This document shows positions 45,417-54,990 of a stretch of 64,000 nt of DNA, in pieces (position 1 is the stretch's first letter; every line of letters begins with the position of its first letter). Under the pieces are notes generated by a model that did no database searches, was not told where the DNA came from, and worked only from the letters and a program-made list of their open reading frames with translations. The position numbers and the translations under genes are program-made. The stretch comes from Dipteris shenzhenensis (taxonomy: Eukaryota > Polypodiophyta > Polypodiopsida > Gleicheniales), in the NCBI GenBank assembly GCA_047967505.1, contig CM106538.1; one strand, written 5' to 3'.

Positions 45417-45990
45417 TATCGCATCCATTGTCACTAAATAGCTAAGTGGCACTCATGTTGGCATAAATTTCACCAAGGCATTATCAATTGAGTAACCTCC
45501 ATCCAAGTTCTGCATGATTGAGGAACCCATTACTCAGTAGGGTTTCAGTTTACACCCATAATACAACTTCAGAATACATTCCCTTGCACAACGTTGAGTT
45601 GCTCTATCCCATTGGAGATGATGTTAGTTAGCCGATAGGGATCATTCCAACCAAGCTTTCAAAATTTGTTATATCATGCCATGCCTTTCTCCTATGATGT
45701 ATCACTTACTGCGACCAAGCTGCTCGAAGGCGTACATCATCCATGTGGCTTAACTTATGCAATCGCCCCTTGATTTCTTCTGATTCATCCAAGTGATTCT
45801 CGATTGTGATGTGGAGACTAGGAGCATAAATTCTATAGGTACCACTACTTCTAAATCAAACGCCATATAGAAAGGAGTTAGATTTGTAGCAACCTGATAA
45901 GTAGTTTGGTATGCCCAACAATGCTGAATGAAGCTTAGTATCAGGTCAACGCTAGCTTGGGTGTAGCCAATTGTGAAACTATTTTTGGAG
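45417..45990 (-). pseudogene. Ty3/gypsy integrase C-terminal remnant
   Basis: Minus-strand translation of about 45,975-45,770 gives FIQHCWAYQTTYQVATNLTPF, then MAFDLEVVVPIEF. This matches the plant gypsy integrase signature (WAYRTTYK..T..TPF.LVYG.EAVVPIEF). Downstream the frame decays with several stops. No LTR could be assigned. It abuts the Copia element's right end; the Copia probably inserted into this remnant or its flank. Confidence 0.75.
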
Positions 45991-46319
45991 CCATTTTGGG
46001 ACCGCGAAGCGATGCGCTTCTGGGCTTGGGGGGGTCACTATGTATAAACTCTCAATATCACGTGTGTTCAAGGCCTATTTGTAAAATCCCTTACCTGTAA
46101 TTTTTCCATTCATAAAATGAAACCTTTTTCTATACAAATCTGTAAAATTTTCCCAGAATCATTTTTAAAACTCCCTTATGTAAATTAATTCTTGTGAAAT
46201 TTAGATATTAAAAATATCCTTATGTTGAACTCAGGTGATAGGGTTACATATGATGACTGCCCAATAGAGCTTCTTGGTAAATATTGAATTTTGTGTGGAC
46301 CTACACTCTTGCCAAAAAT

Positions 46320-46915
46320 TTTCTAAACATCATGAAGGCGCACTGGCGTAATAATGAGACACAATCTATTTGCTCAGAAAACCGCATAGCTCGACACATG
46401 GCATCTTTGCATTGCTTCGCACAGCAAAGTCTCTGGCCTACATTGCCTGATCACTTATCATTGTGCAGCATTTTGCTGTAGCTTTGTCACCTGTCACTAG
46501 GCATGCACTCATGCAGATCATTAAAATTGAAGGTTGGCTTAGAGAGACCACCGCGATAGTTCTTGCTGTAATAATTCGACACAATCTATCATTCTAAACA
46601 CTACCGCAGCACAATCTCTAGCCTGACCACTTGTCATCATGCAACCTTTTGCTACTTTTTTACCCACATAAAATCATAGGTTGGCTTAGAGAGACCACCG
46701 CATTGGTTTTTGGCATAATAATGAGATGCAATCTATCATTCTGAGCATCGCATTAGCACAAGACCACCTGTCATTGCCCAAAATTCAAGGTTGTCTTAGA
46801 GAGACCACTGTGCTGGTTCTTGGAGTTATAGCTCTGCTACCTATTTTTACGTATTACAGGAGGAGATCTATGAAAACCACCATGCTAGTTCTTGGACTTA
46901 TATATTTGTGTACCA
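46320..46915. repeat. Degenerate tandem repeat (GGTTGGCTTAGAGAGACCACC)
   Basis: Four or five diverged units of about 110-170 bp share RGGTTGGCTTAGAGAGACCACYG, GTTCTTG.NRTAATAATGAGA and CAATCTATCATTCT. Copies start near 46,320 (partial), 46,527, 46,677, 46,788 and 46,860 (weak). The last ends directly before the hairpin element at 46,946. Confidence 0.6.
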
Positions 46916-46945
46916 AGTAAAATGTATTCCATTGTGCAACCAAGC

Positions 46946-47112
46946 AAAATGCAATTGAGGATATGGCCCTTGAGGGGTCCCCTTTAGGAGCCAGGGCCAT
47001 ATCTACGTGCATTATACAATATCCAGGATGCCACTAGATAGAAATGGCATGTCAATAGGGCCCTTGTCCCTAAAGGGGATCCCTCAAGGGCCATATGGTC
47101 AATTGCATTTTC
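46946..47112. mobile_element. MITE-like hairpin, ~167 bp with ~54-bp inverted arms
   Basis: The left arm (about 46,946-46,999) AAAATGCAATTGAGG..TATGGCCCTTGAGGG pairs with the right arm (about 47,058-47,112), whose complement has AAAATGCAATTGACC..TATGGCCCTTGAGGG. Arms are roughly 90% matched by eye around a loop of about 58 bp. No coding capacity. Candidate target duplication is unclear. It could be a foldback transposon or a small-RNA hairpin. Confidence 0.65.
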
Positions 47113-48250
47113 TGAAAGTTTAATTATATTTTTCTAGATGTATCTCCATGCAACCACAACGGTGGGGTCGTTGGAGATATTTTAGCACTATTTTGGTCAT
47201 AAACCAAGGAAATTGTAGTCCTTATTTCTTGGTATTTTATTCCTTGTTGTAGTAAATATAAATGATGGAAAAAGTATAATTTATCGAGTGAAAATTAAGC
47301 AAAAGAGATTACAATGTACATTTACGTCCAATAACAGGTTTTATAAAAATTATAAACTTATACCGAGCAAAAATTGACTAGAGGATCTTACATTTATTAA
47401 AACTTGGCAATTACTGAGAGCCTTAAACAAAATATTACAACTAGTGGCCATAACCATTCGAATACATATATAGAAGGTAACAATAGTGCATATCGAGAGC
47501 CTCAAATTGAAAAAAAAGAGATTACATAAATGCCTTAGACACCAAAACATTACATCTAGTGAGCCAAAAGATCATTGAGAGCCCAAAAGATTACATCCAG
47601 CCATTGTTGAGAGCCTCATCTGAGCAAGAGGGAATTTGTACAACTCAGTTTTTCACCAGTCTAGTTTGTTGCATTAAAAGTTTTTAGGGAGCCAAAGGAG
47701 GATAAGATGGAGAGGCTGAAGACCATGCACATTTCCAGGACTCAGATTATGGCCCCCCCAGCTAGTTAAGAGTACTGTGCTCTAAAAATATTGAGGCCTT
47801 TGTCGCGACATCTAGGGGGAACCCATACAACACATCCATAAAGAGGCCCTCTGTGAGCATGTTATCTAAGGTGATGACATTAGATGTGTGGGGAGTCGCC
47901 TACGGGAATGAAGGGTCTCCACTAGTGCTACCATTTCTACTCCAGGTGAGTGCAATGCAATCACCTTATATGAGAAGGCAGATAGCAGATGTAGTGATGA
48001 GAGTTGGAGGAGGGAGCATGGAGCAAAGTAGAGTAGGGGCAAAAAACAGCTAGAGGAGGGGTGTGGAGCAAAGTAGTAGAGCATGGGCGGATCAGCATGG
48101 GCGGATCATAGCAACGTAGTAAAATGCCAAATGCCACAGATCTTCTATATATTGTGGGGCACTGTGGTGGCTGGTAATTATCAGACAGCTCAGTGAATCT
48201 TAGCCGCCACCACAAACATGGCTGGGAATCTTAGATGCCACCATCTCTAA
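47113..48250. other. AT-rich stretch, weak repeats, no gene recognised
   Basis: Loose repeats of GAGAGCC...ATTACAT (47,350-47,620) occur. The rest has no coding signal beyond short isolated frames. The region 47,853-48,053 has a 66-codon open frame on plus without recognisable motifs. Confidence 0.35.
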
Positions 48251-48259
48251 TCATTCATT

Positions 48260-50012
48260 ACCATGCACAATTTGGATGCTCTCTAGAACTTCACCAAGAT
48301 GGTGCAGGAGGTGAACGTGAAGGAGGGGCAACTAGTCTGTCAAGGTTAGAAGATTATCATAATTGAAAGCGTGATTGAAAAGGCTCTAGGAATTTTTGGA
48401 GGTAGTTTGCAAGCACACATTTTCGAGAAGCAGTGGAAGAGACATGATATTCTAGACGTATACCCCAACACTTAGATTAGTAAAGATGGTGAAGTCAAGA
48501 TTTTAAGCTTGCCAACAGAGCTCCAAGATGTGCTGAAGAAGACCATTCACTTCTTTCCTAATACAAGAGGAACATGCAAGTTCTAGTAGGTTCAACCATC
48601 AGTAGAGCAACTAAAAGGACGTGATGTATCTTTCTCAAGGGCGATCTCCAAGAGCATGTTCTACAAGAGAAAGCCACCAATGTAGCAAAAGGAGCACAAC
48701 TTGAGAAACGTCTCAGGGAAGGTGCAGAAGCAAAGGTAGAGGAGGCACAAGCGAGGGCCTTGCAGGCACAAGAGCAAGCTAAGGCCTCTACAAAAGTGGT
48801 CGACATGGAAAAGCATAGAAGAGAAGAAGCAGAGAAGTGCATGAAGGAGCTCCGAGATAGGCTCGAACAAGTGAGAAATGATGGGGACATGGCGAACAAG
48901 GAGCTATAAAATATGTGAAAGGACCTCGAAGATCAGAGAGCTAAAAGGAGGGTCTTTACAAACGGCTCTGCAACATGTAGAACACATTGAACATTGACAA
49001 AGACTAGATGATGGAGGAGCTAAAAAGGGAGAATGTAAAAACCAGAAAGGTGATGCAGGAAGTGTGAATGAGCTTCAAGGCTAGGAAGGATGGGGCAAAG
49101 AGTAGCCGAGGTGGCGAAGACAACGAGGCAGCTGCCCAGGCCAGGAAGGATGCAGAGAGTAGCCACGGTGGAGTAAGTTCTAGCCACCATGGTGGAGCAA
49201 GTTCTAGGCACCACAGTGGAGCAATTTGCAGTAGCCACCATGGTGAGGGTTGTTTTTTTGACACTGTTGGAAGTCCAAAGAGCAAGCTACAATACCCTAC
49301 AAGAAGATCATGATAGATGTTTCCACAAGCTTGCCATGGCTTTTGACAGTTATGAAAAGTAGTTCATCGTATTGCGAGATTTCCAAACTAGAGTGGAAGT
49401 CTTGGAAGCCGCCCATAAAGATGTTTTTCAGCAATTTATACAAGTTCAATGGATGCTGAGGGATTTAGATGAAGCTGCTGCACAGAGTGAGAAAAAAGTG
49501 AAGGAGATGAAGGATAACATCCGTAGCCTTAGGATGAGAGAGGAAGGAATCATGAAGCAACTTCGCCATGTGTAGAGTAAGAATGTGGTATTGATGGCCA
49601 CAATATAAAAATTGTATGCATATCCTGCTATGCAACAGGGTCCAAAATGCATGGTCTGCCATACCCCCATCATAGATGACTGCTATATCCAATGCCTTAC
49701 ATGCTACCACCCTGTGCATGTTTTTTGCTTTGGAGTGTTTGTGCATACAAAATCTCTATGTAGAGAATGCCATTTGCCATTGCCCAGATCAAATGTGCCT
49801 TCCTGTATAGTTCTCTACGATGCAAAATTAGATGCTGCAGCTCAATTTGCCATTTGGGAAAAAGATCTTAAAGACAAGGAGCTCAAATTGAAGAAGGCCA
49901 AGAACAAACCTGATTGCGACCAATGCGTAATAATGGTATTAAAAAACACCTTTCAAAGTTTTGGATCTCTAAAATTTCCAAGACTTCATAACTGTGCAAA
50001 TAAACACCTTTA
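48260..50012 (+). pseudogene. Coiled-coil plus C4HC3 zinc-finger gene remnant
   Basis: Successive plus-strand blocks look like one decayed gene. 48,260-48,590 has mixed frames with DILDVYPNT and LPTELQDVLKKT. 48,661-48,909 is a long coiled coil (EKRLREGAEAKVEEAQARAL..., ending at TAA). 49,068-49,313 has a Ser/His/Gly-rich repeat (SSHHGGASSRHHSG). 49,372-49,575 is a second coiled coil (LDEAAAQSEKKVKEMKDNI). 49,612-50,012 is a zinc-finger block, CMVC-x11-CLTC-x4-H-x2-C-x10-CREC (49,648-49,770), spaced like a PHD/RING-type cross-brace, and then a charged tail. Frames shift between 48.9 and 49.37 kb; the last two blocks share a frame separated by TAG and TAA. I do not recognise the family; the last exon could still be functional. 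Confidence 0.45.
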
Positions 50013-50139
50013 AAATTTTGAGAAAGTAACACCAGTAAAATCTCAAAGAACAATATAATCCTCCCAGTAAACACCTTGCAATAGTTACAAAGGTTTTTAA
50101 AGATGTGTTTGCACTGAATGCATCACACACCTTGAAATA

Positions 50140-50339
50140 ATGCTTTTTGTTGAAGGTAAAGGGAGGGGAAGGGGCCGAGGGATGGAATGGAGGGGGAAAG
50201 AGAGGAAAAGAGAGAGGGAAGGCTTGCAGAATGAAATCAGGGAAGGGGAAGAGCGAGGGGAGGAGGGGCGGGAGAGAGAGAGAAGGGGGGGGAGGGGAAG
50301 GGAAAGAGAGAGAGGGAGAGGAGGAGAGACGGAAGGCCA

Positions 50340-50384
<45 letters not shown>

Positions 50385-50835
50385 GGGAGGGGGGGAGGGG
50401 GGAGGGGGGAGAGGGGGGGGAGGTCTCTTGCATTGTCATAGTAGCAGCAAGAATTCTAACACAAAAAAGGGGAAGGGGGAGGGTCGAGAGGATTTTTTGA
50501 AAAGAAATGTAAAAGTATAGGAGGAGAGGGATGGGATGGAGGGGGAGGGGGTCATGCTATCATAGCAACCAAAAAAAAAAAGGCTTAGCCCCTTACACTG
50601 TTGTTGCTAGCATAGCGAGTGTGGGGAGGGGTGGGAGAGGATGGGAAAGGGTGGGGAAGGAAGGGAGGGAGAGTGGAGATGATAAGGGAAAGAGAGAGAG
50701 AGGGGGAGAGGGGAGGAGATAAGAGAGCAGAGGATAAGGCGAGGAGAGAGGGAGAGAAGGGAGGAGAATGAGAAATGAGAAGGAGGAGAAAGAAGAGGAA
50801 GATAGAAGGGACGAGAGGAGACAAGGGATGGGGGG

Positions 50836-50880
<45 letters not shown>

Positions 50881-51440
50881 AGGGGGGGAAGGGGAAGGGG
50901 AAGAGAGAGGGGATAGGGGAGGGGAGGGGAGGGGAGGGGAGGGAAGGGGCTCTCTTGCATTGTTGTGGTGGCAAGACTTTTAACACAAAAAGAGGAAAGG
51001 GAGATGGGAAAGGGAAGGGGGATGGGAGAGGGGAGAGATGATGTTTTGGAAAACAATTTAAAAAGGTAGGGGGTGGGTGGGGGAGGGAGTCGTGCCGCCG
51101 CAGTAGAGGGAAAAACCTTTCTTCTTCTTTTTTTTTCTGTGCAGCCCCTTAGACTACCATGGCATCACAATGAGCATGAGGAGGGGTGGGAGAGGAGTGA
51201 GAAAGGGTTGGGACGGAATAGAGAGAGAGAGGAGAGGAGAAGGGGAAGGGGAAGAAAGAGAGAGAGGGAGGGGCAGAGAGAGGGGCAAAGAATGAAAAGA
51301 TAGAGGGAGAGAAGGGAGGAGAATGGGAAGGGAGAGCGAAAGGGAGAGAGGAAGGGGGCACAACGAGGAAGAAGGAGAGAGGAAGGGAGGGGAGCACAAT
51401 GGGGCAGGAGTAGAAGGGAGGTAGTGATAAAAAATGAGTT
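50140..51440. repeat. Polypurine array, ~520-555 bp tandem modules
   Basis: The plus strand is mostly A/G (GGGGAGGGG, GAGAGA runs). Landmarks recur: TCTCTTGCATTGTYRTRGTRGC at 50,425 and 50,950, TAACACAAAAARRGG at 50,459 and 50,979, and TTAGCCCCTTA/GCAGCCCCTTAGA near 50,585 and 51,143. Each module carries a short G-poor inverted repeat (e.g. GTCATGCTATCATAGCAAC). Read on the minus strand these look like the same design as the pyrimidine arrays at 6.3-10.3 kb: polypyrimidine plus a short palindromic core followed by GACC. Long RERERE or Pro-rich frames are artefacts. Confidence 0.75.
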
Positions 51441-51544
51441 ATAGGAGAGAGATGAGAGTCAATTTTTAGCCTTGAAGGAATTGAAACCCTAGAATTCAAA
51501 TTTCCCACTCTAGAATTCAAAGTTCCCGCTCCCTCTTCCTCCCC

Positions 51545-51547
<3 letters not shown>

Positions 51548-51627
<80 letters not shown>
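51548..51627. repeat. Pure (CT)n microsatellite
   Basis: About 40 uninterrupted CT dinucleotides, the longest perfect simple repeat in the window. It adjoins the purine array, so the strand bias flips from purine to pyrimidine at about 51,480-51,540. Confidence 0.95.
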
Positions 51628-51629
<2 letters not shown>

Positions 51630-51737
51630 ACCGTTTCTTCCTCCCCCCCCTTTAGATTTTGCATTATTAGTGCAAAATGATGTGTACATAAGTAAATTTT
51701 TTATTCCAAAAGGGTAGTGCCCGCCGGTCGAAGTAAA

Positions 51738-51850
51738 ATTTTGGTTTGGAAGGATATTTTCATAAAGTTGATTTTTCAGTTTGGAAGGATATTTTCATAA
51801 AGTAAAATTTTGGTTTGGAAGGATATTTTGATAAAGTTGATTTTTTGAAT
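51738..51850. repeat. ~37-bp tandem repeat, second locus
   Basis: Three units of GTAAAATTTTGGTTTGGAAGG plus ATATTTTCATAAA. Same family as 27,375-27,490. Confidence 0.65.
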
Positions 51851-53097
51851 GGAAATTTAAGTACAAAAATGAATTGGGACCGTCCACCAATCTATATAAA
51901 ATTTATATTAAATTTTATAATTTTAATTTTATTTGGTTAAAAAAACTCTCAAATTTGACTTACTTTTTTTGTTTTAATTTGTTTTTTCAATAGTTGTTTT
52001 CTTATAATTTTTTTTCCAAAAGTACTTATGAAATGAATTTGGACATTGTGGAGGTTAAAATTAATGAAATGTATGCCTTATCCTCTCCATTGACAAGCAC
52101 AATGACATTTTATGCCTTCGCAAAAATTTCCCATTGACCTATTGGATCTCCCAACACTTGAGGGAAAATTTTCACAGCTATGAATTTTACCTTTGACCTT
52201 AAAATTTGGCCATGTCCTTGCCATTTCATGTAGAGATAGTCAAATACTCAGGTTTGCATTTGATCTCGTAAATATTTTGATGTTATAATGGCTTGAATAT
52301 ATTCATCACTCAATCCTACCAAGTGTTGAATTGTTAACTGACGGACAAGCATCTCAACCTTAGCCTTCAACTGGGTTACCTCATTCTCTTGTGTTGCCAA
52401 GAAGGATGGGTATGTAGTGATCTAATGCATGCAACAATAGTTTTTTAAGCACTAAAAATACTAAAAAATAAAGAAATATAGGAGTTACACATGCAATCTA
52501 ATGTAAATTCAGCCATTCACAAACGATGTTCAACACGATTGACTGCGATGATGCAAAATAACTTTCATAGAACTGAGATAGAACTTCTGTAGAATAACAA
52601 AATACTAAATGTGTTTTGCTTTCTAAAACAATGGAGGATTGTGTCAAGTAATAGGCAGCCCACTACACAATCCACTATCATAATGCAAAGTGTTTGTTTA
52701 AATGTATTAGAAATCTTTGTGAAGTCACTATCTAGTATCAACCTATTAGGTGGTAGAGGCTAGAACAGGAAACATGTAACATCATCACATAACCAAGATG
52801 ATATAGATTAGCTTTGTTATTCACACATCTAGTTGGGACATGTTATTACCAGAATGAACCAACCGAAGAAAGCGGGCCATCATCCAAAGTAAAACCGAGC
52901 TCTATCTACACCTAGGTATAAAAATAATACATAAATAAATATGGCATATAACTAGATCAAAGCGGGGGGAACTGACTCAAAAACATGAGACATCTCTTAG
53001 CTTTGGTCTTTATTATCACAGGAGCACACATCAATAAAGGTGAGGTGATTCTGACTAGCTCAAGTGGGCCCTCTCCTAGCCTACTAACACATAAAGA

Positions 53098-53134
<37 letters not shown>

Positions 53135-53404
53135 TTCTATAGTCAGCTAGGACGAGATGATTTTGAATGATTAAAGTCACTTGGCTCGATTGACCCACAT
53201 AAAGAGAGAAAAAAAAGCAAAAAAACTCACCAAAATATCAAGAAAGTGGAAAACGTGCAACTCCAAAAATGACAATGTGAGTGGTGTTTTTGCAAATAAT
53301 GTAGGGGACGGCCTTTTTATAACCTATCGGAGACATATCACGTGCTACCTTGAGCTACCACAAGAGCCCTTGTTTGTTTCCCTAAAATATCAACAAAGCT
53401 CATT
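51851..53404. other. AT-rich stretch without recognised gene
   Basis: Mixed AT-rich sequence. A (TC)n run at 53,102-53,130. Short frames such as 52,985-53,170 are split by the simple repeat and have no recognisable domains. Confidence 0.4.
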
Positions 53405-53584
53405 GGGATGTGTGGTATCCTAAAATATACCATGTGGTATATTAACATACCGTGCAGTGTACCTAATACTGCACCATATTTGTTTATAGCGAGCAATAAG
53501 TCAATAAACATACCGCATGGTATTTGTGTATATGACATTAAGTCGGTGATATACCAGAGGGTATTTGTGTATACCATGTAGTAT
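53405..53584. repeat. Phased ATACC-N4-GGTAT palindromes
   Basis: Five 14-bp near-palindromes: ATACCATGTGGTAT (53,427), ATACCGTGCAGTGT (53,447), ATACCGCATGGTAT (53,510), ATACCAGAGGGTAT (53,551) and ATACCATGTAGTAT (53,571). There is a weak half-site at about 53,411. Starts are separated by 20, 63, 41 and 20 bp, close to multiples of 20-21. Confidence 0.7.
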
Positions 53585-54281
53585 TTGTTCGGTAAATAGG
53601 TCACCTTTAACCGGTTGAAAAAAAAAAATTTGTTGCATTTAGAACATGAAGATGCGATCTTTTAAATAAAAAAGTACATATATATATATATATTTTTTAA
53701 AGGTACCTTTTACATCCCTACATTCACACAAAAATTGCAACGGCCTATAAGTTTGCAACTAATAAGAATACAACACATCCAAACGTAATTATCATACACA
53801 AAACATAAATTCTTGAAAAACACATGGATGAAACATATGGTTGTAATATATATTGGAACACACATGGATAGAACATATAGGTGTAATATAGAATACTGAA
53901 ATAATCTTGGCTTGAAGTATTAGATCTAAGAGACCTAGACATAGGCTATGGTTCCAACTAGCCCCTTGTTTTGTACATAATACAAAGCCAAGTTGTAGTC
54001 ATAAGATGGGGCCCTAGGCTAGGGATTAGAGAGTAGAGGAGGAGTTTTATACATGAAAAAAAACCAACCAAGTATCAAAAGGGACCTTCACTATGGACAG
54101 TAGAGGAGTAGTTAACTATCCTCCTCAATCCACAATGTGTGAAAATGAAGATTGTCTACTACTACCTCTAGTATTATTTCAATCATTAGGGAAATTTTGG
54201 ACTTAAAAAGTTCATCATATGCAGTGGATTAGAAAAAAAGATTAAGAACTAACAAGGTCTATAGAGGGTTCACCCCCATAT
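53585..54281. other. Stretch without recognised gene
   Basis: Includes a TATATA run at 53,676 and a repeated ACACATGGATRRAACATATRGKTGTAATATA phrase (53,821 and 53,860). Nothing coding seen. Confidence 0.4.
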
Positions 54282-54990
54282 TGTTGGGGAGTGGGAGAGA
54301 AGAAGGACATCATGGAAGAGAGTGTGACAACCAAAGACTAAAGTGTTCCATTGATTTGAGATGGAAGGCTCTCATTTATAGAATGGGAGACAGGGTCGCT
54401 TAGATCATAGGCACCTTTCCTACATCAAAGGAAGTCAATCCCTACATCATAGGGACTTCTACATGAAAGGAACCTCTCCAAGTGGGAGCCTCGCATTACA
54501 TCATCACCTGTGTCATGGTCTAGACACCTCATAGTAGTAAGTGTGCTTCACACGATCAAACAAACACACACATGATCATATGACTACTAGAGCAAGACCT
54601 TGATCACACAATTCCCAACATACTTCCCCTCAAGGGTGTGCTTGTTGCTATGTCAAGGATACATCTAGTCCCATAGTTTCACATGCCATGTCATGGTGGT
54701 CAAGGATAAATCTATGGCTAGGATCTCATGCTAGCAAAGGTGCCCAAGGATCAAGGTTTATAAAATCGGATACACATGCCAAAATGGTTATCTCCATTGC
54801 GTGTACAAGGACTAATATTAGGCCTTTGTGTGGACCTATTTTCTCATGTCAGTAAGAGGTACCATGGAGGCAAACACATATCACATGGCCTACATCATAT
54901 GGTGACTAAAGGTGATTTACAAAGACTATAAGGAAAAAACACATAAAATTATTTTTGGAGTTCTACTCTAGGTAGAGAACCTCAAATTGA
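54282..54990 (-). mobile_element. LTR and 3' tail of a gag-only-type Copia relative
   Basis: 54,282-54,620 is a 339-bp LTR (TGTTGGGGAGTGGG...TTCCCAACA) related to those at 34,986 and 37,501. Shared features are GACATCATGG, ATAGAA.GGGAGA.AG, CATTACATCATCAC and CAACATAC. It is followed by a polypurine tract (read on minus: TTGAGGGGAAG) and about 370 bp matching the 3' internal region 35,338-35,640 (TCAAGGATACATCTAGTC..CATAGTTTC, CATATCACATGGCCTACATC). The gag and second LTR were not found, so this is a truncated, older minus-oriented copy. Confidence 0.75.

Noticed and set aside
50140-51660. RERERE and Pro-rich open frames
   Set aside because: Simple-repeat artefacts in the purine array and the (CT)n tract.
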